64,000 nucleotides of DNA from Exiguobacterium algae (lineage in GTDB: Bacteria; Bacillota; Bacilli; Exiguobacteriales; Exiguobacteriaceae): contig NZ_JACSKZ010000002.1 of the NCBI RefSeq assembly GCF_018617875.1, positions 186,001-250,000 of the forward strand, written 5' to 3'. Positions 45,370-53,462 of this stretch are shown here, piece after piece. A model generated the notes under the pieces. The model was not told where the DNA came from. It worked only from the letters and a program-made list of their open reading frames with translations, and ran no database searches. Position numbers and translations under genes: made by a program. Each line of letters opens with the position of its first letter. Position 1 is the stretch's first letter.

Positions 45370-46149
45370 TTATAGATCCGCATAGCTACGATTAAAGGCG
45401 ATGAGCGCTTCTTTCGCTGCAAGCTGTTCGGCTTCTTTTTTCGAACGGCCGACCCCTTCCCCGACGATCCCGTCAGAGAGACGGGCGTGCGCGACGAATT
45501 CACGACTATGCGCCGGTCCTTTTTCCTCAATGATTTCATACGAGACCGGACCGAGACCTTCACGTTGTACACTTTCTTGGAGCTGACTTTTATAATCGGT
45601 CTGTTCTTCAAACACACCGGCTAAGACTTTCGGAAAAACCGCTTCGGCGAGGAATCGTTCCACTGATTCAATCCCTTGGTCCAAGTAGAGAGCACCGATA
45701 TAAGATTCGAATACGTCGGCCAGAAGTGCCGGACGTTTTCTTCCACCAGTCAACTCTTCTCCTTTTCCAAGTAAGATAAATTCAGAGAAAGCATAAGCTT
45801 CCGCAAAATTGACGAGAGACGGCTCACATACGATCGCCGCTCGTAATTTAGTTAATTCCCCCTCGGAGCGCTCCGGATAAGTCTCATATAAAAAGCGGGA
45901 CACGGTCAACTCAAGTACAGCATCTCCTAGAAACTCTAATCGTTCGTTGTCTTTTCGCAAACCGCGCTGTTCGTTGACATAGGAAGAGTGGGTAAAGGCT
46001 TGCATGAGCAAGTCTTGATTTGTAAAGTGAACGCCCAGTCGATCTTCGAGTGACTTGAACAGCTCGATGATCCGTGCCCGTTCGATCTCTTGTCGCCGGC
46101 GACGCTGCGCCGAGCTTTGACGGTCGAACCGCCGTTTGTCTTTTGTCAT
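45370..46149 (-). CDS. rnc: Ribonuclease III
   Basis: 259 residues from ATG 46149 (GGAGGG four to five bases upstream). A basic N-terminal extension ([20 protein letters not shown]) precedes the RNase III signature [20 protein letters not shown] (about residues 60-80), later acidic catalytic residues ([20 protein letters not shown]), and a C-terminal dsRBD ([20 protein letters not shown] ending AAKEALIAF). It processes rRNA and other duplex RNA. It follows acpP by 60 bases containing a strong hairpin. Confidence 0.97.
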   Translation of the reverse strand: MTKDKRRFDRQSSAQRRRRQEIERARIIELFKSLEDRLGVHFTNQDLLMQAFTHSSYVNEQRGLRKDNERLEFLGDAVLELTVSRFLYETYPERSEGELTKLRAAIVCEPSLVNFAEAYAFSEFILLGKGEELTGGRKRPALLADVFESYIGALYLDQGIESVERFLAEAVFPKVLAGVFEEQTDYKSQLQESVQREGLGPVSYEIIEEKGPAHSREFVAHARLSDGIVGEGVGRSKKEAEQLAAKEALIAFNRSYADL

Positions 46150-46174
46150 AATTCCCTCCGTGAATAAGCACAAG

Positions 46175-46200
46175 CCCACCGCCCGTGAACGAGCGGTGGG
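46175..46200 (-). other. Stable hairpin between acpP and rnc
   Basis: Arms CCCACCGC (46175-46182) and GCGGTGGG (46193-46200) extend inward by CG pairs to a four-base loop, and CAAG/CTTG outside adds further pairing. On the minus strand it is not followed by a T-run (CTTGTGCTTATT), so it may be an attenuator, mRNA-stability element or an RNase III processing site rather than a full terminator. Confidence 0.6.
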
Positions 46201-46209
46201 AAGGCTTGA

Positions 46210-46449
46210 TTACAATTTTGTTTCGATGTAGGCAACGACGTCGCCAACAGTCGCGAGTTTTTCAGCATCTTCGTCTTCGATTGTGATGTCGAATTTGTCT
46301 TCGAGGTCCATGACCATTTCCATCACTTCGAGCGAGTCCGCACCGAGGTCATCTTTGAATGATTTCTCAGGTGTCACTTCTGAAACATCTTTTCCAAGCT
46401 TTTCTGCCACTGCTTCTTGCACATCTACTAAAATTTGTTCTTTTGTCAT
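46210..46449 (-). CDS. acpP: Acyl carrier protein
   Basis: 79 residues. The phosphopantetheine Ser lies in DDLGADSLEVMEMVMDLEDK, the ACP signature (with Glu and Met where DSLDVVEL is common). The protein is strongly acidic. It carries growing acyl chains for FabD, FabG and PlsX encoded upstream. GGAGGG lies seven to nine bases before the ATG. Confidence 0.98.
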   Translation of the reverse strand: MTKEQILVDVQEAVAEKLGKDVSEVTPEKSFKDDLGADSLEVMEMVMDLEDKFDITIEDEDAEKLATVGDVVAYIETKL

Positions 46450-46469
46450 GATAAAATCCCTCCAAGTAA

Positions 46470-46498
46470 AGTATATAAAATGTCAGTCTAATGGTAAA
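46470..46498 (-). promoter_or_regulatory. Possible own promoter of acpP
   Basis: Minus-strand -35 TTTACC (46493-46498), 17-base spacer, -10 TATACT (46470-46475), in the 57-base fabG-acpP gap. ACP is needed in large amounts, so extra transcription beyond the FapR promoter is plausible. Confidence 0.45.
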
Positions 46499-46506
46499 GT
46501 TCTGTT

Positions 46507-47247
46507 TTATGCCATCGTCATGCCACCGTCGACAGCAATCGTCTGACCGGTCACATAAGAGGCTTGTTCTGACGCCAGGAACGAGACGAGGTTCGCAACA
46601 TCGTCCACTTGTCCGAAACGCTTAAACGGAATCTGCTCGAGTGTAGCGTCCCGCTGCGCTTCTGTCAAGGCGTCTGTCATGTCCGTTTGAATGAATCCCG
46701 GGCAGACGGCGTTGACCGTCACATGACGACCTGCCAACTCCCGTGCGACAGATTTCGTCAAGCCGATCAAGCCAGCCTTTGCCGCTGCGTAATTCGCTTG
46801 ACCGGCATTCCCCGTGATGCCGACAACCGAAGCGATGTTAATGATTCGCCCGGTTTGGGATTTGAGCAGGGACCGCGTCACCGCTTGAGATGTCAAGAAG
46901 GCCCCTTTCAAGTTGGTGGACAACACATCGTTGAAGTCCGCCTCTTTCATTCGCATCAACAAACCGTCACGCGTAATCCCGGCATTGTTGACGAGACAGT
47001 CGATGCGTCCGAATTGGTCCAGCGTCGTTTTAACGAGCGCTTTCACTTCATCCGCATTCGAAATGTCCGCTTTCACAGCAATCGCCTCTCCACCGCTTTC
47101 TTCAATCGCAGAGACGACAGCCTGTGCTTTTGCTTCACTACCCGAGTAATTCACGACGACCCGAAAGCCGTCTTCCCCTAAACGCTTCGCGATGGCGGCC
47201 CCGATTCCTCGGGACGCACCGGTCACGATGGCTACATGGTCATGCAC
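46507..47247 (-). CDS. fabG: 3-oxoacyl-ACP reductase FabG
   Basis: 246 residues, short-chain dehydrogenase. NADPH-binding TGASRGIGAAIAKRL near the N-terminus, NNAG in LVNNAGITRDGLLMRMKEAD, catalytic Ser in IINIASVVGITGNAGQANYA, and Tyr-x-x-x-Lys (YAAAKAG). It reduces 3-ketoacyl-ACP in fatty acid synthesis. The start is GTG 47247 with AGGAGG eight bases upstream, overlapping fabD by eight bases. Confidence 0.97.
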   Translation of the reverse strand: MHDHVAIVTGASRGIGAAIAKRLGEDGFRVVVNYSGSEAKAQAVVSAIEESGGEAIAVKADISNADEVKALVKTTLDQFGRIDCLVNNAGITRDGLLMRMKEADFNDVLSTNLKGAFLTSQAVTRSLLKSQTGRIINIASVVGITGNAGQANYAAAKAGLIGLTKSVARELAGRHVTVNAVCPGFIQTDMTDALTEAQRDATLEQIPFKRFGQVDDVANLVSFLASEQASYVTGQTIAVDGGMTMA

Positions 47248-48160
47248 GTACTTCTCCTCCTAACGCAACAACCTCTTCCAAGGTTGTCGCTTTTCGAATC
47301 GTCACGTTTCCGTCGATGCGTTTGATCAGTCCAGATAGCGGTGAGGACGGGCCGAACTCGATGAACGTATCCACACCTTCTTCGATTGCCTTGCGGACAC
47401 AGTCTTCGAATCGGACCGAGGCATACAATTGCTCGGTCAATAACGCCTTCAATTTCACCGGTTCGCGATGAATCGTTGCATCGACGTTCGAAATGAAGTC
47501 GATTGAAGCCTGTTGAAACGGTGAGGAGGCCAAGATGTCCTTGAAGCGGGTCGCAGCCGGCATCATATAAGAACTATGGAACGCTCCGGACACGTTTAAA
47601 GGTAATACACGTTTGGCTCCGGCAGCCTTCAATTCTTCACCCGCCTGCTTGACGGCATCGACATGTCCAGAAATAACGAATTGCCCCGGACAATTATAGT
47701 TTGCGATTTGTACTAAGTCACCGCTCGCACTAATTTTTTCCGTGATGTGGAACGCTTCCTGTAAATCCGTCATACCGACGACCGCTGCCATCGTACCGTC
47801 TTTGACGGTCGACATCAACTTTCCGCGCTCATGTACGAGCACCGCCGCTTCCTCCAAATCGATGACACCAGCCAGTACAAGTGCGGCATATTCGCCCACA
47901 CTGTGACCGATGACGACATCCGGTTTTGCGCCTTGCTTCTCGTAAGCAAGGGCAAGCGTTGCTGCATGTGTCACGATGGCCGGTTGTGCTACGTCTGTTT
48001 CCTGTAAGTCTTCTTTTGAACCAGACGACATGACATCAAGAAGGTCGAAGCCAAGTCGGCGACCGATTGCTTGGAAGTTTTCCGGGTCATGCAAGAACGT
48101 CTGTCCCATACCGACCGCCTGCGATCCTTGTCCTGGGAACACCCATGCTACTTTCCCCAT
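47240..48160 (-). CDS. fabD: Malonyl-CoA:ACP transacylase FabD
   Basis: 306 residues from ATG 48160 (MGKVAWVFPGQGSQAVGMGQ). Catalytic Ser is in VVIGHSVGEYAALVLAGVID, and the His is in FHSSYM (SGAFHSSYMMPAATRF). It loads malonyl groups on ACP. A TTG at 48178 is possible but lacks a ribosome site. It lies 18 bases after plsX in the FapR operon. Confidence 0.97.
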   Translation of the reverse strand: MGKVAWVFPGQGSQAVGMGQTFLHDPENFQAIGRRLGFDLLDVMSSGSKEDLQETDVAQPAIVTHAATLALAYEKQGAKPDVVIGHSVGEYAALVLAGVIDLEEAAVLVHERGKLMSTVKDGTMAAVVGMTDLQEAFHITEKISASGDLVQIANYNCPGQFVISGHVDAVKQAGEELKAAGAKRVLPLNVSGAFHSSYMMPAATRFKDILASSPFQQASIDFISNVDATIHREPVKLKALLTEQLYASVRFEDCVRKAIEEGVDTFIEFGPSSPLSGLIKRIDGNVTIRKATTLEEVVALGGEVRA

Positions 48161-48178
48161 GTCCTCACCTGCTTTCAA

Positions 48179-49168
48179 TTAGTCTATTGCTTTCGCTTGC
48201 TTGATTTTCGAGACAACATCATGGTCGACCATAATCTTCGCCTGTTTCAAAGCACTCATCACGGCGAGGGCATCGCTTGAACCGTGTGCTTTAATGACCG
48301 GCGCGTTGATTCCGAATAGGCCGGCACCCCCATGTTCTCGATAATCGAGCGTTTGCTTCAATTTTGTCAATTTCGGTTTTAAGATGAGAGCGGCGAGCTT
48401 CGAGACAAGATTACTTGTGAATTGCTCTTTCATCATCTTCATGAGCATGGCCGATGAGCCTTCTACCCCTTTTAACAGGATGTTGCCGGCAAATCCTTCT
48501 GTCACGATGACGTCCACGTCACCAGACATCGCCTCTCTCGCCTCGACGTTACCGACGAAGTGGACCGGTGCTTGTTCAAGGAGGGGGAACGCTTCTTTTG
48601 TGAGCGCATTTCCTTTGCCAGCCTCCGTTCCGATATTCAAGAGCGCGACGCGTGGCTGTTTGACTCCTCGCACATGCTCCGCATAAAGCGACCCCATGAT
48701 TGCGTAGTCAACCAAATGTTCCGCTTTCGCGTCCGGGTTTGCCCCTACATCCAATACGACGACACCATTGCCCGTATATGTAGGGAATGTTGGAGACAGC
48801 GCCGGGCGTTCGATTCCCGGGATGCGCCCGATGATGAAAAGAGATGCCGCCATAAGTGCCCCGGTATTTCCTGCAGACACGAGTGCATCGGCTTTTCCTT
48901 CTTTTACAAGTCGGGCAGCCACGACGAGTGAACTGTCTTTTTTGCGGCGGACCGCACGGACAGGCTCGTCCTCTCCCGTTATCACTTCGCTCGCCGGTAC
49001 AATCGTCACACGTGAGTCTTCTATGCCGTAGGAAGCAATCTTCACTTCATCTCCGACTAAAAAGAGCTCCATCTGTGTATTCGGGAACTGTTCTATGAAC
49101 TGTTTGACCCCTTCGACGATTGCTTTTGGTGCGTGATCTCCACCCATTGCATCAATCGCTAGCTTCAT
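48179..49168 (-). CDS. plsX: Acyl-ACP:phosphate acyltransferase PlsX
   Basis: 329 residues. [40 protein letters not shown] and [20 protein letters not shown] are family hallmarks. PlsX makes acyl-phosphate for PlsY in phosphatidic acid synthesis, linking fatty acid and phospholipid pathways. FakA, encoded nearby at 53463-55142, makes the same acyl-phosphate from exogenous fatty acids. GAGGAGG lies six to eight bases before the ATG; it overlaps fapR by four bases. Confidence 0.97.
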   Translation of the reverse strand: MKLAIDAMGGDHAPKAIVEGVKQFIEQFPNTQMELFLVGDEVKIASYGIEDSRVTIVPASEVITGEDEPVRAVRRKKDSSLVVAARLVKEGKADALVSAGNTGALMAASLFIIGRIPGIERPALSPTFPTYTGNGVVVLDVGANPDAKAEHLVDYAIMGSLYAEHVRGVKQPRVALLNIGTEAGKGNALTKEAFPLLEQAPVHFVGNVEAREAMSGDVDVIVTEGFAGNILLKGVEGSSAMLMKMMKEQFTSNLVSKLAALILKPKLTKLKQTLDYREHGGAGLFGINAPVIKAHGSSDALAVMSALKQAKIMVDHDVVSKIKQAKAID

Positions 49169-49734
49169 GCTTGTTCCTCCTCACCACGTCGATAGATCGT
49201 GAATTCTCCATTGAAGACACATTCCTCACCGACAAAACTTTCCACTGTCACGTCCGTCCGTCCGTCCCGACGAAGTTTTTCGACACGAGCCTTGGCAACG
49301 ACTCGCTCACCGAGATGAACTTGGCGACTAAAGCGAATCTCCGCTTTAGTGGTCAACGCCAACTCATCGTCGATCAGCGCCACCGCTAACGAGTTGGCCT
49401 GCGCGAACAATACATGTCCACGGGCAATTTCGTTACGGCTAAAGACGTGTTCTTTTTCTATATCGAGGACAGAAATGGCCGAATCGTCGAGTTTTAAGTC
49501 GATCATATCCCCGATGACCTCGCTCAAAGCGAGCGATTTGACTTCATCGAGGTGTTCAGAAGCCACATGTTTGATCCGTTCCCGAACCTCTGGAATTTTC
49601 AATTCCATTCGATCGAGCCGGATGGTTTGGATGCTAACGGAGAACTGTTTTGACAGTTCTTCATCTTTAATGAACGGGTTGTGTTCAATCGTCTCTTGCA
49701 ACAAGCGTTGCCGCTCTTTCTTAGGTACCCGCAT
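49165..49734 (-). CDS. fapR: Fatty acid and phospholipid repressor FapR
   Basis: 189 residues. The N-terminal HTH ([20 protein letters not shown]) recognises DNA; a linker helix precedes the hotdog-fold effector domain (about 80-185, [20 protein letters not shown], then [20 protein letters not shown]) that binds malonyl-CoA or malonyl-ACP. It represses lipid genes until malonyl-CoA rises. A near-perfect FapR operator covers its own start site. GGAGGG lies seven to eight bases before the ATG. Confidence 0.97.
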   Translation of the reverse strand: MRVPKKERQRLLQETIEHNPFIKDEELSKQFSVSIQTIRLDRMELKIPEVRERIKHVASEHLDEVKSLALSEVIGDMIDLKLDDSAISVLDIEKEHVFSRNEIARGHVLFAQANSLAVALIDDELALTTKAEIRFSRQVHLGERVVAKARVEKLRRDGRTDVTVESFVGEECVFNGEFTIYRRGEEEQA

Positions 49735-49766
49735 TCAGTTCCCTCCTAAACTATTCGCTAAAGAAC

Positions 49767-49783
49767 TTAATACCTGGTACTAA
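49767..49783 (+). promoter_or_regulatory. FapR operator at the fapR promoter
   Basis: TTAATACCTGGTACTAA differs at one base from the FapR consensus TTAGTACCTRNTACTAA. It lies four bases downstream of the -10 and covers the expected transcription start, the place expected for autorepression. Confidence 0.9.
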
Positions 49784-49787
49784 TAGC

Positions 49788-49816
49788 AGTATATATTCTT
49801 TAGTCGTCATTTTCAA
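49788..49816 (-). promoter_or_regulatory. Sigma-A promoter of fapR-plsX-fabD-fabG
   Basis: Minus-strand -35 TTGAAA (49811-49816), 17-base spacer, -10 TATACT (49788-49793). The -35 begins just before the recG stop; no terminator separates recG from it. Confidence 0.8.
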
Positions 49817-49819
49817 GTA

Positions 49820-51850
49820 TTATTCTAACCTTTCTCCAACAAGCAGGTCGAGCCGTTTTAGATAGGTGCGGAGTGTCTGATAAATCGAATCCTCCCAAAA
49901 CGTTTCGCTTTCAAGCAACTTCACCGCATCTTGCCGCGCGACCTCCATCACCTTCAAATCGAGGACCGGGTCTGCGACACGGAAACTCGGGAGTCCGCTT
50001 TGTGCCGTTCCGAAGAAATCCCCGGCGCCACGCAATTCTAAATCTTTTTCCGCGAGAACGAAGCCATCATTCGTTTCAGTCATCGTCTTCAACCGGACTT
50101 TCCCGACATCCGACTTCGGATCACCGACCAAAATACAATAGGACTGATGCGCCCCCCGGCCGACACGTCCCCTCAACTGGTGAAGTTGCGCCAGTCCGAA
50201 GCGCTCCGCATCATGAATGATGATCGCTGAGGCATTCGGGACGTTCACACCGACCTCGACGACGGTTGTCGACACGAGAATCTGCGTTTTATTCTCGGCA
50301 AACGATTTCATCACTTCATCTTTTTCCGCGCTCGATAGCTTCCCGTGCATCAGACCGACCGCATAGGCCGGGAAGCGTTCTTTTAACAGCTCATAAAGTG
50401 CCGTCGCACTCTCCACCTCAAGTGTATCGGATTCTTCAATCAGCGGCGCAATCACATATGCCTGTCTTCCGAGGGATAACTCACGGTCGACCATTGCGTG
50501 GACACGATCAATCTGGTCATTCTTTGCCCAGTACGTCTCGATCGGTTTTCGCCCTTTCGGCATCTCATCAATCGTCGAGACATCCATCTCCCCGAACGCA
50601 CTGATTGCCAAAGTCCGCGGAATCGGAGTCGCCGTCATATACAGCACATCCGCTAACTCTGCTTTGTCACGGAGCATTTTCCGTTGCTCCACACCGAAGC
50701 GATGCTGTTCATCGGTAATAGCCAAATGGAGCCGATGAAACTCGACCGGTCCTTGAATCAGCGCATGGGTGCCGACGATGATATCCACTTCACCTGATCG
50801 AATCGCCGAAAGCAGGGTGGTTCGTGCCTTTCCTTTCACCGAACTTGTCAGTAAAGCAATGGTCACTCCGTATGGCTCAAACAATTCCTGCAAAGACGAC
50901 GCATGCTGTTCGGCCAAAATCTCAGTCGGTACCATAAGTGCCCCTTGATACCCTGCCATGACAGTCGCATACAAGGCGATCGCGGCAACGACGGTCTTCC
51001 CGCTCCCGACATCCCCCTGTAATAGGCGGTTCATCCGTTCCGTTTTCTCCAAGTCGGATACAATCTCTCTCACAACCCGTGTCTGGGCACCGGTGAGCGG
51101 AAAAGAGAGATGTCTGACAAAATCATTTAAGCGCTCTTTGTCTAAAGTCAGTGCCCGGCCGTTTCCGGAGCGCTCCATTTTCCGAAACGCCTGCAATTTC
51201 AATTGGTACAGTAAACATTCTTCGTAGACGTAGCTTCTTCTTGCCTGTTTGTATGTTGCCACCGTGTCCGGGAAATGCATTCCGCGAAGCATCGACATTC
51301 GGTCTTCAAGCCGGTATCGGGCACGGATTGGTTCCGGCACACGTTCCGGAATCGCATCCACCTGATCAAATGCCAGTTTCACGATGCGGCTAAAGTTCTT
51401 TTGGGTCAGCCCGGCCCGTAATGAATAGATCGGTTGCAGGCCGTTTGACTGTTCGCCAAACTCTAAATCGGTAGCGCTGATCGTCATCCGATTCATATCC
51501 CATTTCCCTTTCACCGTTACGGTCGTCCCGACTGTCAGCTTATCTTTGTAGAAAGCACGGTTAAACATCGTCACTTGTACGGCATAGCGGTCTTCAAGCA
51601 GGAGTCGGAACTGCAAACGGTTTTTCCCTTTACTGTAATAACGGACGAGCGCTTCCGCTTGTACCGTCCCGCTCCATTTGACGAGGTCGCCATGTACGGC
51701 TGTCGTCACCGTGCCGCTATTATAATTTTCATAACGAAACGGGACGTGCTCCAGCACGTCCTCGATTCGCTCAAGACCCATCGTCTCTAATTTTTTAGCC
51801 ATTTCCGGCCCGACTCCTTTCAGAGTCGTGATTGCATCATTGTTTGGCAT
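49820..51850 (-). CDS. recG: ATP-dependent DNA helicase RecG
   Basis: 676 residues from ATG 51850 (MPNNDAITTLKGVGPEMAKK). The N-terminal helix-hairpin/OB wedge domain (about 60-165) grips the fork. The helicase core has Walker A LLQGDVGSGKTVVAAIALYA, the DEQH box ITDEQHRFGVEQR, motif III MTATPIPRTLA and motif VI QLRGRVGRGAHQSYCIL. It remodels stalled forks and Holliday junctions. It overlaps sdaAA by 14 bases. A TTG/ATG extension to 51916 lies in sdaAA and is not used. Confidence 0.97.
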   Translation of the reverse strand: MPNNDAITTLKGVGPEMAKKLETMGLERIEDVLEHVPFRYENYNSGTVTTAVHGDLVKWSGTVQAEALVRYYSKGKNRLQFRLLLEDRYAVQVTMFNRAFYKDKLTVGTTVTVKGKWDMNRMTISATDLEFGEQSNGLQPIYSLRAGLTQKNFSRIVKLAFDQVDAIPERVPEPIRARYRLEDRMSMLRGMHFPDTVATYKQARRSYVYEECLLYQLKLQAFRKMERSGNGRALTLDKERLNDFVRHLSFPLTGAQTRVVREIVSDLEKTERMNRLLQGDVGSGKTVVAAIALYATVMAGYQGALMVPTEILAEQHASSLQELFEPYGVTIALLTSSVKGKARTTLLSAIRSGEVDIIVGTHALIQGPVEFHRLHLAITDEQHRFGVEQRKMLRDKAELADVLYMTATPIPRTLAISAFGEMDVSTIDEMPKGRKPIETYWAKNDQIDRVHAMVDRELSLGRQAYVIAPLIEESDTLEVESATALYELLKERFPAYAVGLMHGKLSSAEKDEVMKSFAENKTQILVSTTVVEVGVNVPNASAIIIHDAERFGLAQLHQLRGRVGRGAHQSYCILVGDPKSDVGKVRLKTMTETNDGFVLAEKDLELRGAGDFFGTAQSGLPSFRVADPVLDLKVMEVARQDAVKLLESETFWEDSIYQTLRTYLKRLDLLVGERLE

Positions 51851-52724
51851 CTTCTTTCTCTCCAAAAATATTTCGTTCAAGCCGACGGGCTGTCGGTGTG
51901 TTCGCCAGTCCTCCACGGGCGGTTTCTTTCAAGGCGGTCGGCATCATTTGCCCGACCTCATGCATCGCAGAGATGACCTCGTCACATGGAATGCGCGAGG
52001 TAATGCCCGCAAGCGCCATATCCGCCGCAACGATTGCATTCGCCCCGCCCATCGCATTTCGTTTCACACACGGGACCTCGACCAGACCCGCAACCGGATC
52101 ACAGACCAGACCAAGCATATTTTTCAAGGCGATCGCAAATGCAGTCGCCGACTGGTCCGGCGTGCCTCCTGCCGCCTCGACGATCGCCGCAGCGGCCATC
52201 CCTGTCGCCGAGCCGACCTCTGCTTGACAGCCTCCAGCCGCCCCGGAAATCGAAGCATTGTTTGCTACGACAAATCCGAAAGCTCCTGAGGTGAACAAGT
52301 AACGGACCATCGCCTCACGATCCATACCGAGCCGGTCTTTCACCGCAAACAATGTTCCAGGTACAACGCCCGCGCTACCCGCTGTCGGTGTCGCACAGAT
52401 GCGTCCCATGGCCGCATTCACTTCGTTCGTTCCGATCGCTTTCGAGACGGCGTCCAAAATCAAATCCCCTGCAAGCGACTTTCCTGAGCGGATATATTCT
52501 TGCATGAGCACTGCGTCATTCCCGGTAAGCCCTGTCACCGAAGTGACGCCTTGAAGCGCCCGTTCGACCGCTTCTTCCATTACTTCCAGGTTCCGGTCCA
52601 TCATGCCCACGACTTCTTCACGTGTCGAGCGTCTGACATGCATTTCCTGCTCAATCATCACTTCTGAAATCGGAATCCCCCGTTCCGTTGCCATCGTGAC
52701 TAATTCTTCAACTGATTTAAACAT
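51837..52724 (-). CDS. sdaAA: L-serine dehydratase alpha subunit
   Basis: 295 residues. Conserved Cys that bind the 4Fe-4S cluster lie in GRICATPTAGSAGVVPGTLF, GAAGGCQAEVGSATGMAAAA and NMLGLVCDPVAGLVEVPCVK. With SdaAB it deaminates serine to pyruvate and ammonia. The split alpha/beta form is typical of Firmicutes. AAGGAG lies about seven bases before the ATG. Confidence 0.97.
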   Translation of the reverse strand: MFKSVEELVTMATERGIPISEVMIEQEMHVRRSTREEVVGMMDRNLEVMEEAVERALQGVTSVTGLTGNDAVLMQEYIRSGKSLAGDLILDAVSKAIGTNEVNAAMGRICATPTAGSAGVVPGTLFAVKDRLGMDREAMVRYLFTSGAFGFVVANNASISGAAGGCQAEVGSATGMAAAAIVEAAGGTPDQSATAFAIALKNMLGLVCDPVAGLVEVPCVKRNAMGGANAIVAADMALAGITSRIPCDEVISAMHEVGQMMPTALKETARGGLANTPTARRLERNIFGEKEDAKQ

Positions 52725-52736
52725 GAAGCATTCTCC

Positions 52737-53399
52737 TTATTCCCCAAAAATGGCTACCCGTTCGATTTGCGGCAACCGTTCAAGTTCTGCAATAACGTCC
52801 GATGAGATCGGTTCATCAATCTCGATGGCCATGAGTGCCTGTTTTCCTTTCTCATGACGACTCACTTCCATATGGCCGATGTTCAATTGATGGTTGGCCA
52901 GGACGCCCGTCACAGCCGCGATCGCCCCAAAGCGGTCATGGTGTAACACAACAAGCGCCGGTCCACCTCCCGTCAATTTCAACGGGAACCCATTCAATTC
53001 CGAAATTTCAATCGTTCCCCCTCCAATTGAAATCCCGACAATCTCAAATGTCCCAGCTTCATCCTCAAGATGGACCCGAGCCGTATTCGGGTGTTCGGTC
53101 AATAAGTCGCTCGTCTCAAAGATAACTTCTATCCCTTTCTCTCGAGCGATGTCGAGTGACTCGGGAATCCTGAGATCGAACGTATCGAACCCCATAATCC
53201 CCCCTACGATCGCCACGTCCGTACCATGACCCCGGTACGTATCAGCGAACGATCCATAAAAGGTGATTCGAGCCACTTTCGGTGTCCGACCGAACAGTTT
53301 CCCCGCCATTAAACCGATTCGGGCTGCTCCGGCCGTATGTGAGCTCGACGGACCGACCATGACCGGCCCGATAATATCAAACACGCTACGATATTTCAT
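52737..53399 (-). CDS. sdaAB: L-serine dehydratase beta subunit
   Basis: 220 residues from ATG 53399 (MKYRSVFDIIGPVMVGPSSS). The N-terminal catalytic segment GPSSSHTAGAARIGLMAGKL is followed by a C-terminal ACT domain (about 145-220, LNIGHMEVSRHEKGKQALMA) that probably senses serine. AAAGGGGG lies seven to eight bases upstream. It begins only 17 bases after the fakA terminator. Confidence 0.96.
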   Translation of the reverse strand: MKYRSVFDIIGPVMVGPSSSHTAGAARIGLMAGKLFGRTPKVARITFYGSFADTYRGHGTDVAIVGGIMGFDTFDLRIPESLDIAREKGIEVIFETSDLLTEHPNTARVHLEDEAGTFEIVGISIGGGTIEISELNGFPLKLTGGGPALVVLHHDRFGAIAAVTGVLANHQLNIGHMEVSRHEKGKQALMAIEIDEPISSDVIAELERLPQIERVAIFGE

Positions 53400-53415
53400 C
53401 ACTTTTCCCCCTTTC

Positions 53416-53450
53416 AAAAAAGCCCTACCTTCATTATACAGAAGGTAGGG
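53416..53450 (-). terminator. Terminator after fakA
   Basis: Ten-base perfect arms CCCTACCTTC (53423-53432) and GAAGGTAGGG (53441-53450), eight-base loop, followed by six T (53416-53421) on the minus strand. Confidence 0.92.
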
Positions 53451-53462
53451 ACTAGAAACAGC

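Noticed and set aside
46609-47181. Plus-strand open frame of 190 codons inside fabG
   Set aside because: fabG is intact and strongly conserved on the minus strand; the antisense translation has no family features.
53433-53438. Exact TATAAT on the minus strand in the loop of the fakA terminator, as a promoter for sdaAB
   Set aside because: The hexamer 16-18 bases upstream (CTGTTT region) is a very poor -35, so the -10 alone was not called.
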